DNA from: CAYRJD01 sp965205925
GTDB taxonomy: Bacteria > Actinomycetota > Acidimicrobiia > Acidimicrobiales > Poriferisodalaceae
Length of the DNA: 64,000 nt
Reading direction: 5' to 3'
Assembly (NCBI GenBank): GCA_965205925.1
Contig: OZ242183.1
Coordinates: forward strand, 744,001-808,000
Shown here: piece by piece, positions 25,635 to 33,572 of the stretch
Numbering within the stretch: position 1 is the stretch's first letter
Layout: every line of letters starts with the position of its first letter
Notes under the pieces: generated by a model
Seen by the model: the letters and a program-made list of their open reading frames with translations, nothing else
Database searches by the model: none
Told to the model about the DNA's origin: nothing
Position numbers and translations under genes: made by a program

Positions 25635-27947
25635 CTAAGCGTTGATCGCTCGCCAGACACGCTCAGGCAACAAGGGCATATCTATGTGCTTTACACCCAG
25701 GTGCGATAAGGCGTCAATTACTGCATTTTGGATAGCAGGGGTAGCTCCAACTGTGCCGGCTTCGCCGATGCCTTTGGCGCCCAGTGGGTTGATATGAGTG
25801 GGAGTCTCCATCTTGACTAGCTCAAATAACGGAAGCTCTGGCGCGGAAATAACCGCATAGTCGGCGAAGTTGCCGCTTAATGGGTTGCCATCTTTGTCGT
25901 ATACGAACTCCTCAAGCAAAGCTTGGGCTGCTCCTTGACTCAGACCACCGTGCACCTGCCCCTCAGCCAAAGCAGGGTTGAGAATGGTGCCGGCGTCGTC
26001 ACATGCCACTAGTCGCGCCAGCTTCACTGCGCCGGTATGTCGATCAACCTCAACCACTGCTAGATGCGTTCCGAAAGGAAATGTTGGTCCTTCAGATTCA
26101 AATGATTCCTCGGCGTGCAGCAGACGCGGTCCATAGTCGTGTCCCAGAAGAGCTTCGCTGGAAACGTTTTGGCCAGTCAGCGACCTTGCTACGTCTGTCC
26201 AGCTAACGCTGATCGCTGGGGTACCAGCCACGCTAAAGGTTCCTGCGGTTGCATCTAGTTGTACATCTTCCTCGGATGCTTCTAGCAGTCCTGCAGCTAC
26301 ACGAATCGCTTGTTCAACAAGCGTTTGTGACGCCTCCCATATCGCTGCTCCCGCTAGCTGCAACGACCTAGATCCGCCCGTGACGCCACCAGTTAGCACT
26401 AGGTCAGTGTCTCCGTGGATCACCTCTATGTCGTCGTAGGCCACTCCGGTGCGGTCTGCGATCAGCATTGCCCATGCGGTGTGATGGCCTTGGCCGTATG
26501 GCGAAGAACCGGTGCGAGCCACGATGCGCCCACCTTCCACCAGTTCTACCGACCCGTATTCGCTGCGTCCGATGCCGGCGGTTCGTTCAACATATGTAGA
26601 CAGCCCGAGGCCAAGAAAGTGATCATCATTGGCTAATAGTCGGCGAGCTTGCTCTTCTCGGAGAGCGGAGTAGTCGGCTGCGGCTAGCACTGCGTCTAGT
26701 GAGGCTTCGTAACGACCGGAGTCATATGGCGTGCCGGTTTGCGTTACCAATGGAAAGGCTTGCGGCGCGAGGAAGTTTTTCCTGCGCACTTGCGCGGGAT
26801 CCATCTCTATTGCATGGGCGAATGCGTCGACTGCGCGTTCGATGGCTGCGGCAGCTTCAGGGCGGCCTGCACCGCGATAGGGGCCGGTTGGAGTGGTGTT
26901 GGTAACCACCGAAGCTGAGCTAAAGCTCAACGATGCAATGTCGTAACAACCACTAAGCATTGTTAGACAGTTGCCGGGTAGGCCGGCACCCATTGATGCG
27001 TAAGCACCGGATTCTTGGACTACTCGCAGGCTGTAGGCAGTGATGCGCCCGTCGCGGTTACCGCCGATTTTCATGTACTGCACCTGCGCGCGACCGTGCA
27101 CTAAGCCCACCATGTCTGCACTTCGTGGCGGAATCCATGTAACGGGCATTCCGCAACGCTTGGACAACCATCCCAGTAGTGCTTCTTCGGGTGAAGGTCG
27201 AGCCTTAGCACCAAAACTGCCGCCAACGTCACGCGATACCACGTGCACTTGTTCTTTTTCTAGCTGCAAGATTGCACACAATCCGCTTTGCACAGGATGA
27301 GGCCCCTGTCCTGCGTTGAAATGATGCAGTCGCCCGTCATCACCCCAATACGCAGAAGCCACACGTGGTTCCAACGGAGCAGGTGCGAGCCGGTTGTTGA
27401 CCGATCGCACTTCACAAACAACCTCACAGTTAGCGAATTCGGCTTCTATGTCTTGTGTCAGGTCTTCAGAGGTCAGGCGGCACACCACATTTCCGTCAGC
27501 AGCGCCATCAAAGAGCTTTATGGCGCCGGGAGCCAAAGCTGCCTCAGCGTCTGTTAATGCTTCCAGCGGTTCGTAGCTGATCTCAATTAGTTCGGCTGCG
27601 TCGGCCGCAGCTGCTGGAGTGGTTGCAACAATGGCTGCAATCGCCTCACCAACAAACCGCACGCGACCGTCAGCTAGCAAAGGCCGAACCATTGCAGTGT
27701 CGAACGCTGGGCTTGATAGCGGGTACGGCCCGATGTCAAGGTCGGAATGAACAACCACATCCAGCACGCCTGGTGCGTTGTGAGCAGCACTTGTATCGAT
27801 CTCGGTTAACACGGCGTGAGGCATCGTTGAGGTGACGTAATGCACATATGCCGTATCCGTTGACGCCATGTTGGACACGAACTCGCCTCGCCCTCGCAGC
27901 AGATGGTCGTCTTCGCGACGGGTGACGGATGTCCCTCGCAGAGTCAT
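25635..27947 (-). CDS. Xanthine dehydrogenase family molybdopterin-binding subunit (CoxL form II-like)
   Basis: About 770 residues, the usual length for the large Mo-binding subunit. Features: the N-terminal a/b hammerhead region (TDTAYVHYVTSTMPHA), the Moco segment DVGGSFGAKARPSPEEALL, the active-site loop TGPYRGAGRPEA, GQGHHTAWAM, and the catalytic Glu in GAKGIGEAGTVGATPAI. The loop reads PYRGAGR, not AYxCSFR of true CO dehydrogenase, so it belongs to the form II / aldehyde-oxidase-like group with unknown substrate. No FAD (CoxM) or Fe-S (CoxS) subunit genes are adjacent. ATG 27947 is preferred; the frame extends to TTG 28016. Confidence 0.85.
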   Translation of the reverse strand: MTLRGTSVTRREDDHLLRGRGEFVSNMASTDTAYVHYVTSTMPHAVLTEIDTSAAHNAPGVLDVVVHSDLDIGPYPLSSPAFDTAMVRPLLADGRVRFVGEAIAAIVATTPAAAADAAELIEISYEPLEALTDAEAALAPGAIKLFDGAADGNVVCRLTSEDLTQDIEAEFANCEVVCEVRSVNNRLAPAPLEPRVASAYWGDDGRLHHFNAGQGPHPVQSGLCAILQLEKEQVHVVSRDVGGSFGAKARPSPEEALLGWLSKRCGMPVTWIPPRSADMVGLVHGRAQVQYMKIGGNRDGRITAYSLRVVQESGAYASMGAGLPGNCLTMLSGCYDIASLSFSSASVVTNTTPTGPYRGAGRPEAAAAIERAVDAFAHAIEMDPAQVRRKNFLAPQAFPLVTQTGTPYDSGRYEASLDAVLAAADYSALREEQARRLLANDDHFLGLGLSTYVERTAGIGRSEYGSVELVEGGRIVARTGSSPYGQGHHTAWAMLIADRTGVAYDDIEVIHGDTDLVLTGGVTGGSRSLQLAGAAIWEASQTLVEQAIRVAAGLLEASEEDVQLDATAGTFSVAGTPAISVSWTDVARSLTGQNVSSEALLGHDYGPRLLHAEESFESEGPTFPFGTHLAVVEVDRHTGAVKLARLVACDDAGTILNPALAEGQVHGGLSQGAAQALLEEFVYDKDGNPLSGNFADYAVISAPELPLFELVKMETPTHINPLGAKGIGEAGTVGATPAIQNAVIDALSHLGVKHIDMPLLPERVWRAINA

Positions 27948-28039
27948 AAGAACACTTTCGTTTTGTGAGCGAACCGGAAAGTCTGGCTGCTGCGTGTGAT
28001 TGTGCCAGCTACTCAAGGTTGGTAGGTTGCGCTAGCAAG

Positions 28040-28140
28040 CGAGTGACTACTTAGCGAAGCCCGGTTCAAATCCGGCACTGTCCCGCAACGGTGAAGTTCC
28101 GATTACCCAATCGGAGACAAGTCCGACCGCCTGTCGTCGC
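28040..28140 (+). promoter_or_regulatory. Cobalamin (B12) riboswitch aptamer
   Basis: The conserved core GCGAAGCCCGGTTCAAATCC continuing GGCACTGTCCCGCAACGGTGA (28054-28094) matches the cobalamin-riboswitch consensus almost base for base. It is followed by a variable 6-bp hairpin, CCGATT-accc-AATCGG (28099-28114), and the 3' core GACAAGTCCGACCGCCTG (28116-28133). It sits in the 5' leader of btuF and precedes uptake and adenosylation genes, so it should repress B12 uptake when cobalamin is plentiful. Outer boundaries are approximate. Confidence 0.92.
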
Positions 28141-28173
28141 TTTAGCGCAGCAGTTCCCGAGGAGGGCTGCGGC

Positions 28174-28208
28174 GGCAGCTTCCTGCCGTTTGAAACGACC
28201 GACAGGAA
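28174..28208 (+). promoter_or_regulatory. Riboswitch expression platform / SD-sequestering hairpin
   Basis: TTCCTG (28180-28185) is complementary to CAGGAA (28203-28208), which contains the Shine-Dalgarno of btuF (ATG 28214). The competing hairpin GGCAG-cttc-CTGCC (28174-28187) uses the same left arm. In addition CCTGTCG in the aptamer (28130-28136) is perfectly complementary to CGACAGG (28200-28206). There is no U-tract, so control is probably translational. Confidence 0.65.
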
Positions 28209-28213
28209 TCCAA

Positions 28214-29140
28214 ATGCCTTTGTTAGCACCAAAGTTCAGACTGTTACTGGCGGCGTTAGCTCTGCTGGCGTTCGGCTGTGCCAGTGATCCATCCCAAAGC
28301 GATACCGCAAGCGATGCCACCAGCGCGAACGCTGAAGTCAGTGCAGCACCGACGCGGATCGTTTCTATTTCACCGACCGCTACTGAGGTCTTGTTTGCCA
28401 TTGGCGCTGGATCGCAAGTAATCGCTGCGGACGAGTTCAGCACCTATCCGCCGCAGGCGCCGTCGATTCCGGGATTGTCTGGCTGGGCGCCAAACGTTGA
28501 GTCCATCGCTGAGTACAACCCAGATCTAGTGGTGATGTCAGATAACAGCGTCGCTGAGGAGTTGCGAGCGCTTGGCATTGAGGTCTTAGTGCAACCAGCA
28601 GTAGCAAACATGGAAGGCGTTTACGCCCAGATCATCGAGATGGGCGAACACACCGGCAATGAGCAAGACGCCGAAGAACTAGTAGCCAACATTCGCACCG
28701 AAATAGCGGACCTGGTGAGTATTAGTGCCAGCGTTAACTCAGAACCGCAAACCTTCTTTCACGAGCTAGACGACACGCTTTATTCGGCTACTTCGGACGC
28801 CTTCATCGGTTATCTCTATTCGTTGGTTGGTCTCACAAACATTGCTGACTCCAGTGGCGATTCCACCGGAGACTCTGCCGTTGCGTATCCGCAGCTCAGC
28901 ACCGAATACGTTCTGGCCGCCGACCCAGACTTCATTTTCTTTGCCGACGGCCAATGCTGCGGGCAAACGATTGAAACCATTTCTGAGCGACCAGGCTGGG
29001 CTTCGCTCACTGCAGTACGCAATGGCAACGTCATAGAAGTAAATGCCGATATCGCCAGCCGTTGGGGTCCGCGCTCACTGGACTTCTTACGCGCCATCGT
29101 CGATGCACTGACAAAAACACTGACAAAAACGCAGAACTAA
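28214..29140 (+). CDS. btuF: Cobalamin/iron-siderophore type ABC binding lipoprotein (BtuF-like)
   Basis: About 308 residues with a lipoprotein signal (RLLLAALALLAFGC, acylated Cys22), then a cluster A-8 helical-backbone binding fold: RIVSISPTATEVLFAIGAGSQVIAADEFSTYP, IAEYNPDLVVMSD, and the C-terminal WASLTAVRNGNVIEVN. The family includes vitamin B12 and ferric siderophore binders; the riboswitch upstream makes cobalamin the likely ligand. ATG 28214 has a good Shine-Dalgarno (caggaa); the longer frame from 28091 would run through the riboswitch. A perfect 12-bp tandem duplication lies at its 3' end. Confidence 0.9.
   Translation: MPLLAPKFRLLLAALALLAFGCASDPSQSDTASDATSANAEVSAAPTRIVSISPTATEVLFAIGAGSQVIAADEFSTYPPQAPSIPGLSGWAPNVESIAEYNPDLVVMSDNSVAEELRALGIEVLVQPAVANMEGVYAQIIEMGEHTGNEQDAEELVANIRTEIADLVSISASVNSEPQTFFHELDDTLYSATSDAFIGYLYSLVGLTNIADSSGDSTGDSAVAYPQLSTEYVLAADPDFIFFADGQCCGQTIETISERPGWASLTAVRNGNVIEVNADIASRWGPRSLDFLRAIVDALTKTLTKTQN
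29107..29130 (+). repeat. Perfect 12-bp tandem duplication at the btuF 3' end
   Basis: actgacaaaaac occurs at 29107-29118 and 29119-29130, encoding the C-terminal LTKTLTKTQN tail. Confidence 0.85.
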
Positions 29141-29143
29141 CCG

Positions 29144-30205
29144 GTGCTACGTGTCTCGCAGGTTGTCTCTCGAGCAACGTCGGCAAGAAGCAGTGTTTGG
29201 GTCTTCGCGATCCTTGCCACGCTCGCGGCAGCCGCAGCGGGAATGACTTTTGGTCCTGCCGAAATAGGCCTGCGGGAGGTGATCCTTGAGTTAGCCGACC
29301 GTCTGCCGTTCATTTCCGCCGATAGCGGGCTGAGCGACATCCACACAAGCATTGTGACCGAAGTACGAGCCCCGCGAGTAGTTCTCGGTGCGCTAGTAGG
29401 TGCTTGCTTATCGATTAGCGGCGCGAGCTATCAGGCGGTGTTTCGTAACCCACTAGCCGACCCGTATTTACTGGGAGCCGCAGCGGGTGCAGGCCTGGGC
29501 GCGACGGTCGCCATCATTACAGGCTCAGGCGACGGGAACGGCGCTATTGATTTGGTAGTGATACTGGCCTTTGCGGGAGCGCTCAGCGCAGTGGCTGCCA
29601 CTTACGCCTTGGGACGCACCGGTACGGGTAGCCGCTCACCAGCGTCTCTGCTGCTAGCAGGTGTTGCTATCACCAGCTTTCTTACCGCGGTGCAAACGTT
29701 TTTGCTTCAACGCAACGGTGACACGATCCGTCAGGTTTACACGTGGATTTTGGGCAGGCTCAATACCGCCTCTTGGGATGAAGTCTGGCTGTTGGCTCCA
29801 TATGCACTGGCGGCGAGTGTGGTGATGATTGCCTATCGACGTGTGCTTGATCTAATGCGCTTGGGTGATGCGGAGGTGGAGTCACTGGGTGTGAGACCTG
29901 GTTTCGTGCGAGGGGTAATTGTTGTGGCAGCATCGTTAGCGACAGCAGCAGCTGTCGCGGTGAGCGGACTGATCGGCTTTGTGGGAATAATCGTTCCGCA
30001 CACGGTGCGACTAGTAGTTGGTGCACCCAACCGGTTGGTGTTACCGCTGTCGGTACTAGTCGGGGCAGCGTTCATGATGACCGCTGATGTGATTGGACGA
30101 ACCATCACCGCACCGTTTGAGGTTCCGATTGGTGTGATCACGGCGTTTTGCGGAGCTCCGTTTTTCTTACTCATTTTGCGAACTACTCGCAGATCGTTGC
30201 CGTGA
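29144..30205 (+). CDS. btuC: FecCD-family ABC permease (BtuC-like)
   Basis: 353 residues with about 9-10 membrane helices. Family signatures: VRAPRVVLGALVGACLSISGASYQAVFRNPLADPYLLG at its usual place, the coupling-helix region LGDAEVESLGV, and GLIGFVGIIVPHTVRLVVG. It pairs with the BtuF-like lipoprotein and the following ATPase. The start is GTG, 3 bp after the btuF stop, so it is under the same riboswitch. Confidence 0.92.
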   Translation: MLRVSQVVSRATSARSSVWVFAILATLAAAAAGMTFGPAEIGLREVILELADRLPFISADSGLSDIHTSIVTEVRAPRVVLGALVGACLSISGASYQAVFRNPLADPYLLGAAAGAGLGATVAIITGSGDGNGAIDLVVILAFAGALSAVAATYALGRTGTGSRSPASLLLAGVAITSFLTAVQTFLLQRNGDTIRQVYTWILGRLNTASWDEVWLLAPYALAASVVMIAYRRVLDLMRLGDAEVESLGVRPGFVRGVIVVAASLATAAAVAVSGLIGFVGIIVPHTVRLVVGAPNRLVLPLSVLVGAAFMMTADVIGRTITAPFEVPIGVITAFCGAPFFLLILRTTRRSLP

Positions 30206-30212
30206 GTACGAC

Positions 30213-31103
30213 ATGAACACAGTCATAGACACAGCCAAAGACACAATCGCAAGTACACCGAAGGTGATGCTGGAGGCGCACGCAGTCCAGGTTTGTCTTG
30301 GTGGTCGTGAGGTTTTAAGCGACGTTGGGCTGCAAGCAGCAACGGGTGAGTGGGTAACGCTTGTTGGTCCGAATGGGGCAGGTAAGTCACTGCTGTTGGC
30401 TGCGCTGGCAGGAATTATTTCAACTGATTGCGCCAAGGTAAGCACAAACACAAGCAGCATCACAGCTAGCACGAATAACGAGATTTCCACTAACTCTGGG
30501 GTGTACACCGAAGGCGAACCAATAGCGGCAATGTCTTTACGAACCCGATCACGCAAGATTGCTTACGTGCCGCAACAGCCAGCAAAGCCGGCGGCTATGA
30601 CCGTGATCGACTACGTCCTGCTTGGCCGCACCCCTCATATACGGCCGCTGGGAACCGAAAGCGCAACCGATCGGCAAGTTTGCGAGGAGGTCTTAGAGCG
30701 ACTGGATCTCAAGGATCTGGCTAATCGCTTGCTTGAAACGTTGAGCGGTGGCGAACTACAACGCTGTCATCTGGCGCGCGCAATCTCGCAAACCACTCCT
30801 ATTGTGATCCTTGACGAGCCAACTACTGCGCTTGACATCGGTCACGAGCAACAAGCGCTGGAGCTAATCGATGAACTACGAAAAGAGCGACGTCTTACGG
30901 TGGTGGCAGCTATGCACGATCTGACAGCGGCCGCTCAGTATTCACATAGTTTGGTGTTGCTAGCGGCCGGCAAGGTGGTGGCGACAGGTACTCCCGAACA
31001 GGTACTAAAACGACAGCTTCTGAGTGAGGTTTACGGAGCCTCAGTAGAGGTGTTAAACCGCGGTGGCAATCTCGCGATCGTGCCGTTACGGCCTGAACTG
31101 TGA
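30213..31103 (+). CDS. btuD: ABC transporter ATP-binding protein (BtuD/FecE-like)
   Basis: 296 residues. Walker A GPNGAGKS at 52-59, Q-loop near 121, signature LSGGELQRCHLARA, Walker B VILDEPTTALD and the switch His in AAMHDLTAAAQYSHS. A Ser/Thr/Asn-rich insertion of about 30 residues (71-100, STNTSSITASTNNE and so on) sits between the Walker A helix and the Q-loop, where FecE-like ATPases have a short conserved loop. Begins 7 bp after the permease gene. Confidence 0.92.
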   Translation: MNTVIDTAKDTIASTPKVMLEAHAVQVCLGGREVLSDVGLQAATGEWVTLVGPNGAGKSLLLAALAGIISTDCAKVSTNTSSITASTNNEISTNSGVYTEGEPIAAMSLRTRSRKIAYVPQQPAKPAAMTVIDYVLLGRTPHIRPLGTESATDRQVCEEVLERLDLKDLANRLLETLSGGELQRCHLARAISQTTPIVILDEPTTALDIGHEQQALELIDELRKERRLTVVAAMHDLTAAAQYSHSLVLLAAGKVVATGTPEQVLKRQLLSEVYGASVEVLNRGGNLAIVPLRPEL

Positions 31104-31111
31104 TCTAAATT

Positions 31112-31798
31112 ATGACCCTAAGCTATGACACTGCCAGGCCTAACTCAATGACTGACGCGCCGATAGAACCAGACGATCTCGCGGTTGAAACCACAACCGC
31201 ACCTGCTGATTTCACGGTTGGGACTAAAGAAGAGGCAACTCCGCCCGTTGAAGGACCATCAATAGCTGGGATGCGCACGGCTCCTTCATTGGTGATGGTC
31301 AATACCGGCGATGGCAAGGGCAAATCAACGGCCAGCTTCGGAGTGATAGTTCGAGCCGTGGCACGTGATTGGTCAGTAGGAGTAGTGCAGTTTTTAAAGT
31401 CCGGAGATTGGAATGTGGGCGAAGAGAGCGTTTGTCGCGAAAAACTTGGCGTTGATTGGTGGGCATTAGGGGAGGGATTTTCGTGGGATTCCGATGACCT
31501 GAGCGAGGATGAAGCGATCGCACAACAAGCCTGGAGCCAAGCCAGCGAAATGATCGCGGCGGGCAAGCACCGATTAATGGTGCTTGACGAGATCACCTAT
31601 CCGATGAGCTGGGGCTGGATCAGCACCGATGAGGTGATAGTCGCCTTAGTAAATCGACCGGCTAATGTCAGCGTGATTTTGACCGGACGTGATGCCCCCG
31701 CAGCGTTGATTGAAGTCGCCGACACGGTTACCGAAATGAAAAAAATAAAGCACGCCTTTGATGAAGGCATCATCGCAAAGAAGGGGATCGACTATTAG
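31112..31798 (+). CDS. cobO: Corrinoid adenosyltransferase, CobO/BtuR type
   Basis: 228 residues. Converts cob(I)alamin or cobinamide plus ATP to the adenosyl form. The CobA-type P-loop LVMVNTGDGKGKSTASFG is followed by VGVVQFLKSGDWNVGEE, LMVLDEITYPMSWGWI and VILTGRDAPAALIEVADTVTEM, all conserved in the family. The N-terminal ~55 residues are a poorly conserved acidic extension; internal ATG 31148 is an alternative start. Last clear member of the riboswitch operon, giving uptake plus adenosylation (salvage) without de novo corrin genes in view. Confidence 0.94.
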   Translation: MTLSYDTARPNSMTDAPIEPDDLAVETTTAPADFTVGTKEEATPPVEGPSIAGMRTAPSLVMVNTGDGKGKSTASFGVIVRAVARDWSVGVVQFLKSGDWNVGEESVCREKLGVDWWALGEGFSWDSDDLSEDEAIAQQAWSQASEMIAAGKHRLMVLDEITYPMSWGWISTDEVIVALVNRPANVSVILTGRDAPAALIEVADTVTEMKKIKHAFDEGIIAKKGIDY

Positions 31799-33572
31799 TC
31801 GACTGCGAGCAGGACAGTTTCCAAGTTGCTTGGCTAGAACTGGTTCGATTGCTGGATTGACAGCTGTTGTTATCGCAGTGCTCCTTGTATCGGCTTGCTC
31901 TAGCGGAGCAGCCAGCGACGCAACCACTTCGACCACCGGTAGCTCTTCAACCACAAATCTGGCAGCGCCTAGCACAACGATTGATCCTGGCCCTGCTCGC
32001 GGTGGAAGCGCAACGATCTTGTTATCCAACGACCCCACACCCATTACAGGCTGGACGCCATGGGATGACGTGTGCGCTTGGGCATGCCGCAATGTGCTTG
32101 ATCATGTGCTCGAAACCTTGGCGATGGTGCTACCTGATGGAACGGTTCAACCGTGGCTGGCGCAATCCATAGAACCGGACGTGTCGTTAAAGCTCTGGAC
32201 CATAAAGCTGCGCGCTGGCATCAGCTTCTCTGACGGTCAAGCGATGACCGCCGCCGTGATCAAAGATGGGATCGACAGTTATCTAAAGTCCGGTGATGCA
32301 AGTCGCAGCCATGTTCGCGACTCACGGTTACTAACCGTGCAAGCTCCCGACGAAGAGACGCTGATATTCGAACTGAGTGAACCTGTCGGCGGTTTTGATG
32401 CGTCTCTTGCAGGGCCGCTCGGGCGGGTGTTTTCAGTCGCAGCCGCTAATGCTGATGAAGCCAGGTTTGCGGCTGCTCCAGTGGGTACTGGTCCATTCAA
32501 GTTTCAAAACTGGTCGCCTGACCAGCCAGTGATACTGAGCGCGAACAGCAACTATTGGATGACAGATGCCGAAGGAGAAAGCCTGCCTTATCTGTCTCAG
32601 TTGACCTTCGTGCAAGTGCCCAATGAAAACGACAGGCTGGCTCAGTTGCTTGCGGGGGATGCCATGGTGCTGCAAACCCGCGTGCCTCAAACTATTACTG
32701 AGGCGAGTGAATCGCGCATTGATTTGCTCACCGTGGTTAGCCACCTTGACGACAACATCGGCGCCATCGTGTTCAACACCTTGCAACCACCCTTCGATGA
32801 TGTGCGTGTGAGGAGAGGCTTGGCTTTGGCGCTAGATCAAGATCAGCTGCTTGATGTCATCGACACCGACGTGCTGCTAGCGACTCAGTGGTGGGCTCCA
32901 AGCAGCGTTTGGTATTCCCAACTGGCCGCCGACTTGTGGCCCTCTAAAGACTTCGATGCTGCGACCGAACTACTGAACGACTACATCGCAGACCCGGAGC
33001 GATCTGACGAGCTAACTAGCGGTGAAGCGATACAGGTACACATTCAATGCACAGGCGACGCCGCTTTGGTGGCGCTACTAGATGAGCTAAAGCAACAGCT
33101 TGATGCGACCGGTTTGGTCGAAATGAGAATGGAGACGGTCACGCGCACCGGTCTGATCCAGCGAGTTATTGGCTCGGTGGCTGACAATCCATCGTTCAGC
33201 GGAGATTTCACGGCCACCTGCTGGCGACTTGGTGGTGAGTCGGATCCGTGGGTGCTGTTAGAGGCAGCATTAGGTCCTATACGCACCTCACCGCTCAATA
33301 TTGCAAACCTGCACACCGAGGATCTTTCTGCTCTGGTGAACCAACTTCAGGGCACCTACGAACCTTCCGATCGTCAGGCTGTCATTGAGAGGATCATGCA
33401 AACGTTTGCCTCTGAGGTTCCATACCTGTATTTAGGGCACTCACAAAGCGCTGTGATTGCGCGTTCCGAAGTGCAAGGCATACGGGAGTGGTCGCTGCCA
33501 TCAGGGGAGCTAGTGCAAGGTCAACGATTGGGAGTGGGACGCTACACAGAGCTTTGGATACCCGGTGGATGA
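31761..33572 (+). CDS. Peptide/nickel-type (SBP_bac_5) ABC solute-binding lipoprotein
   Basis: About 604 residues. Lipoprotein signal with VLLVSAC (Cys46 from ATG 31761), a Ser/Thr linker, then a cluster C binding fold: HVLETLAMVLPDGTVQPWLAQSI, LKLWTIKLRAGISFSDGQAMTAAVIKDGI, VGTGPFKFQNWSPDQPVILSANSNYW, VRRGLALALDQDQLLDVI. The start is uncertain: ATG 31761 overlaps cobO by 38 bp, and TTG 31830 would shorten the signal. No permease or ATPase genes accompany it. Ligand unknown; a corrinoid or metal link is only suggested by position. Confidence 0.82.
   Translation: MKASSQRRGSTISRLRAGQFPSCLARTGSIAGLTAVVIAVLLVSACSSGAASDATTSTTGSSSTTNLAAPSTTIDPGPARGGSATILLSNDPTPITGWTPWDDVCAWACRNVLDHVLETLAMVLPDGTVQPWLAQSIEPDVSLKLWTIKLRAGISFSDGQAMTAAVIKDGIDSYLKSGDASRSHVRDSRLLTVQAPDEETLIFELSEPVGGFDASLAGPLGRVFSVAAANADEARFAAAPVGTGPFKFQNWSPDQPVILSANSNYWMTDAEGESLPYLSQLTFVQVPNENDRLAQLLAGDAMVLQTRVPQTITEASESRIDLLTVVSHLDDNIGAIVFNTLQPPFDDVRVRRGLALALDQDQLLDVIDTDVLLATQWWAPSSVWYSQLAADLWPSKDFDAATELLNDYIADPERSDELTSGEAIQVHIQCTGDAALVALLDELKQQLDATGLVEMRMETVTRTGLIQRVIGSVADNPSFSGDFTATCWRLGGESDPWVLLEAALGPIRTSPLNIANLHTEDLSALVNQLQGTYEPSDRQAVIERIMQTFASEVPYLYLGHSQSAVIARSEVQGIREWSLPSGELVQGQRLGVGRYTELWIPGG

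Noticed and set aside
25635..27947. Aerobic carbon monoxide dehydrogenase large subunit
   Set aside because: The active-site loop is PYRGAGR, not the AYxCSFR type required for CO oxidation, and partner subunits are missing.
28063..28073. ggttcaaatcc looks like a tRNA T-arm loop
   Set aside because: The surrounding bases match the cobalamin riboswitch core, and no acceptor stem, anticodon arm or D-arm can be folded around it.
28091..28213. N-terminal extension of the BtuF-like protein back to 28091
   Set aside because: It would translate the riboswitch aptamer; ATG 28214 has its own Shine-Dalgarno and gives a proper lipoprotein signal.
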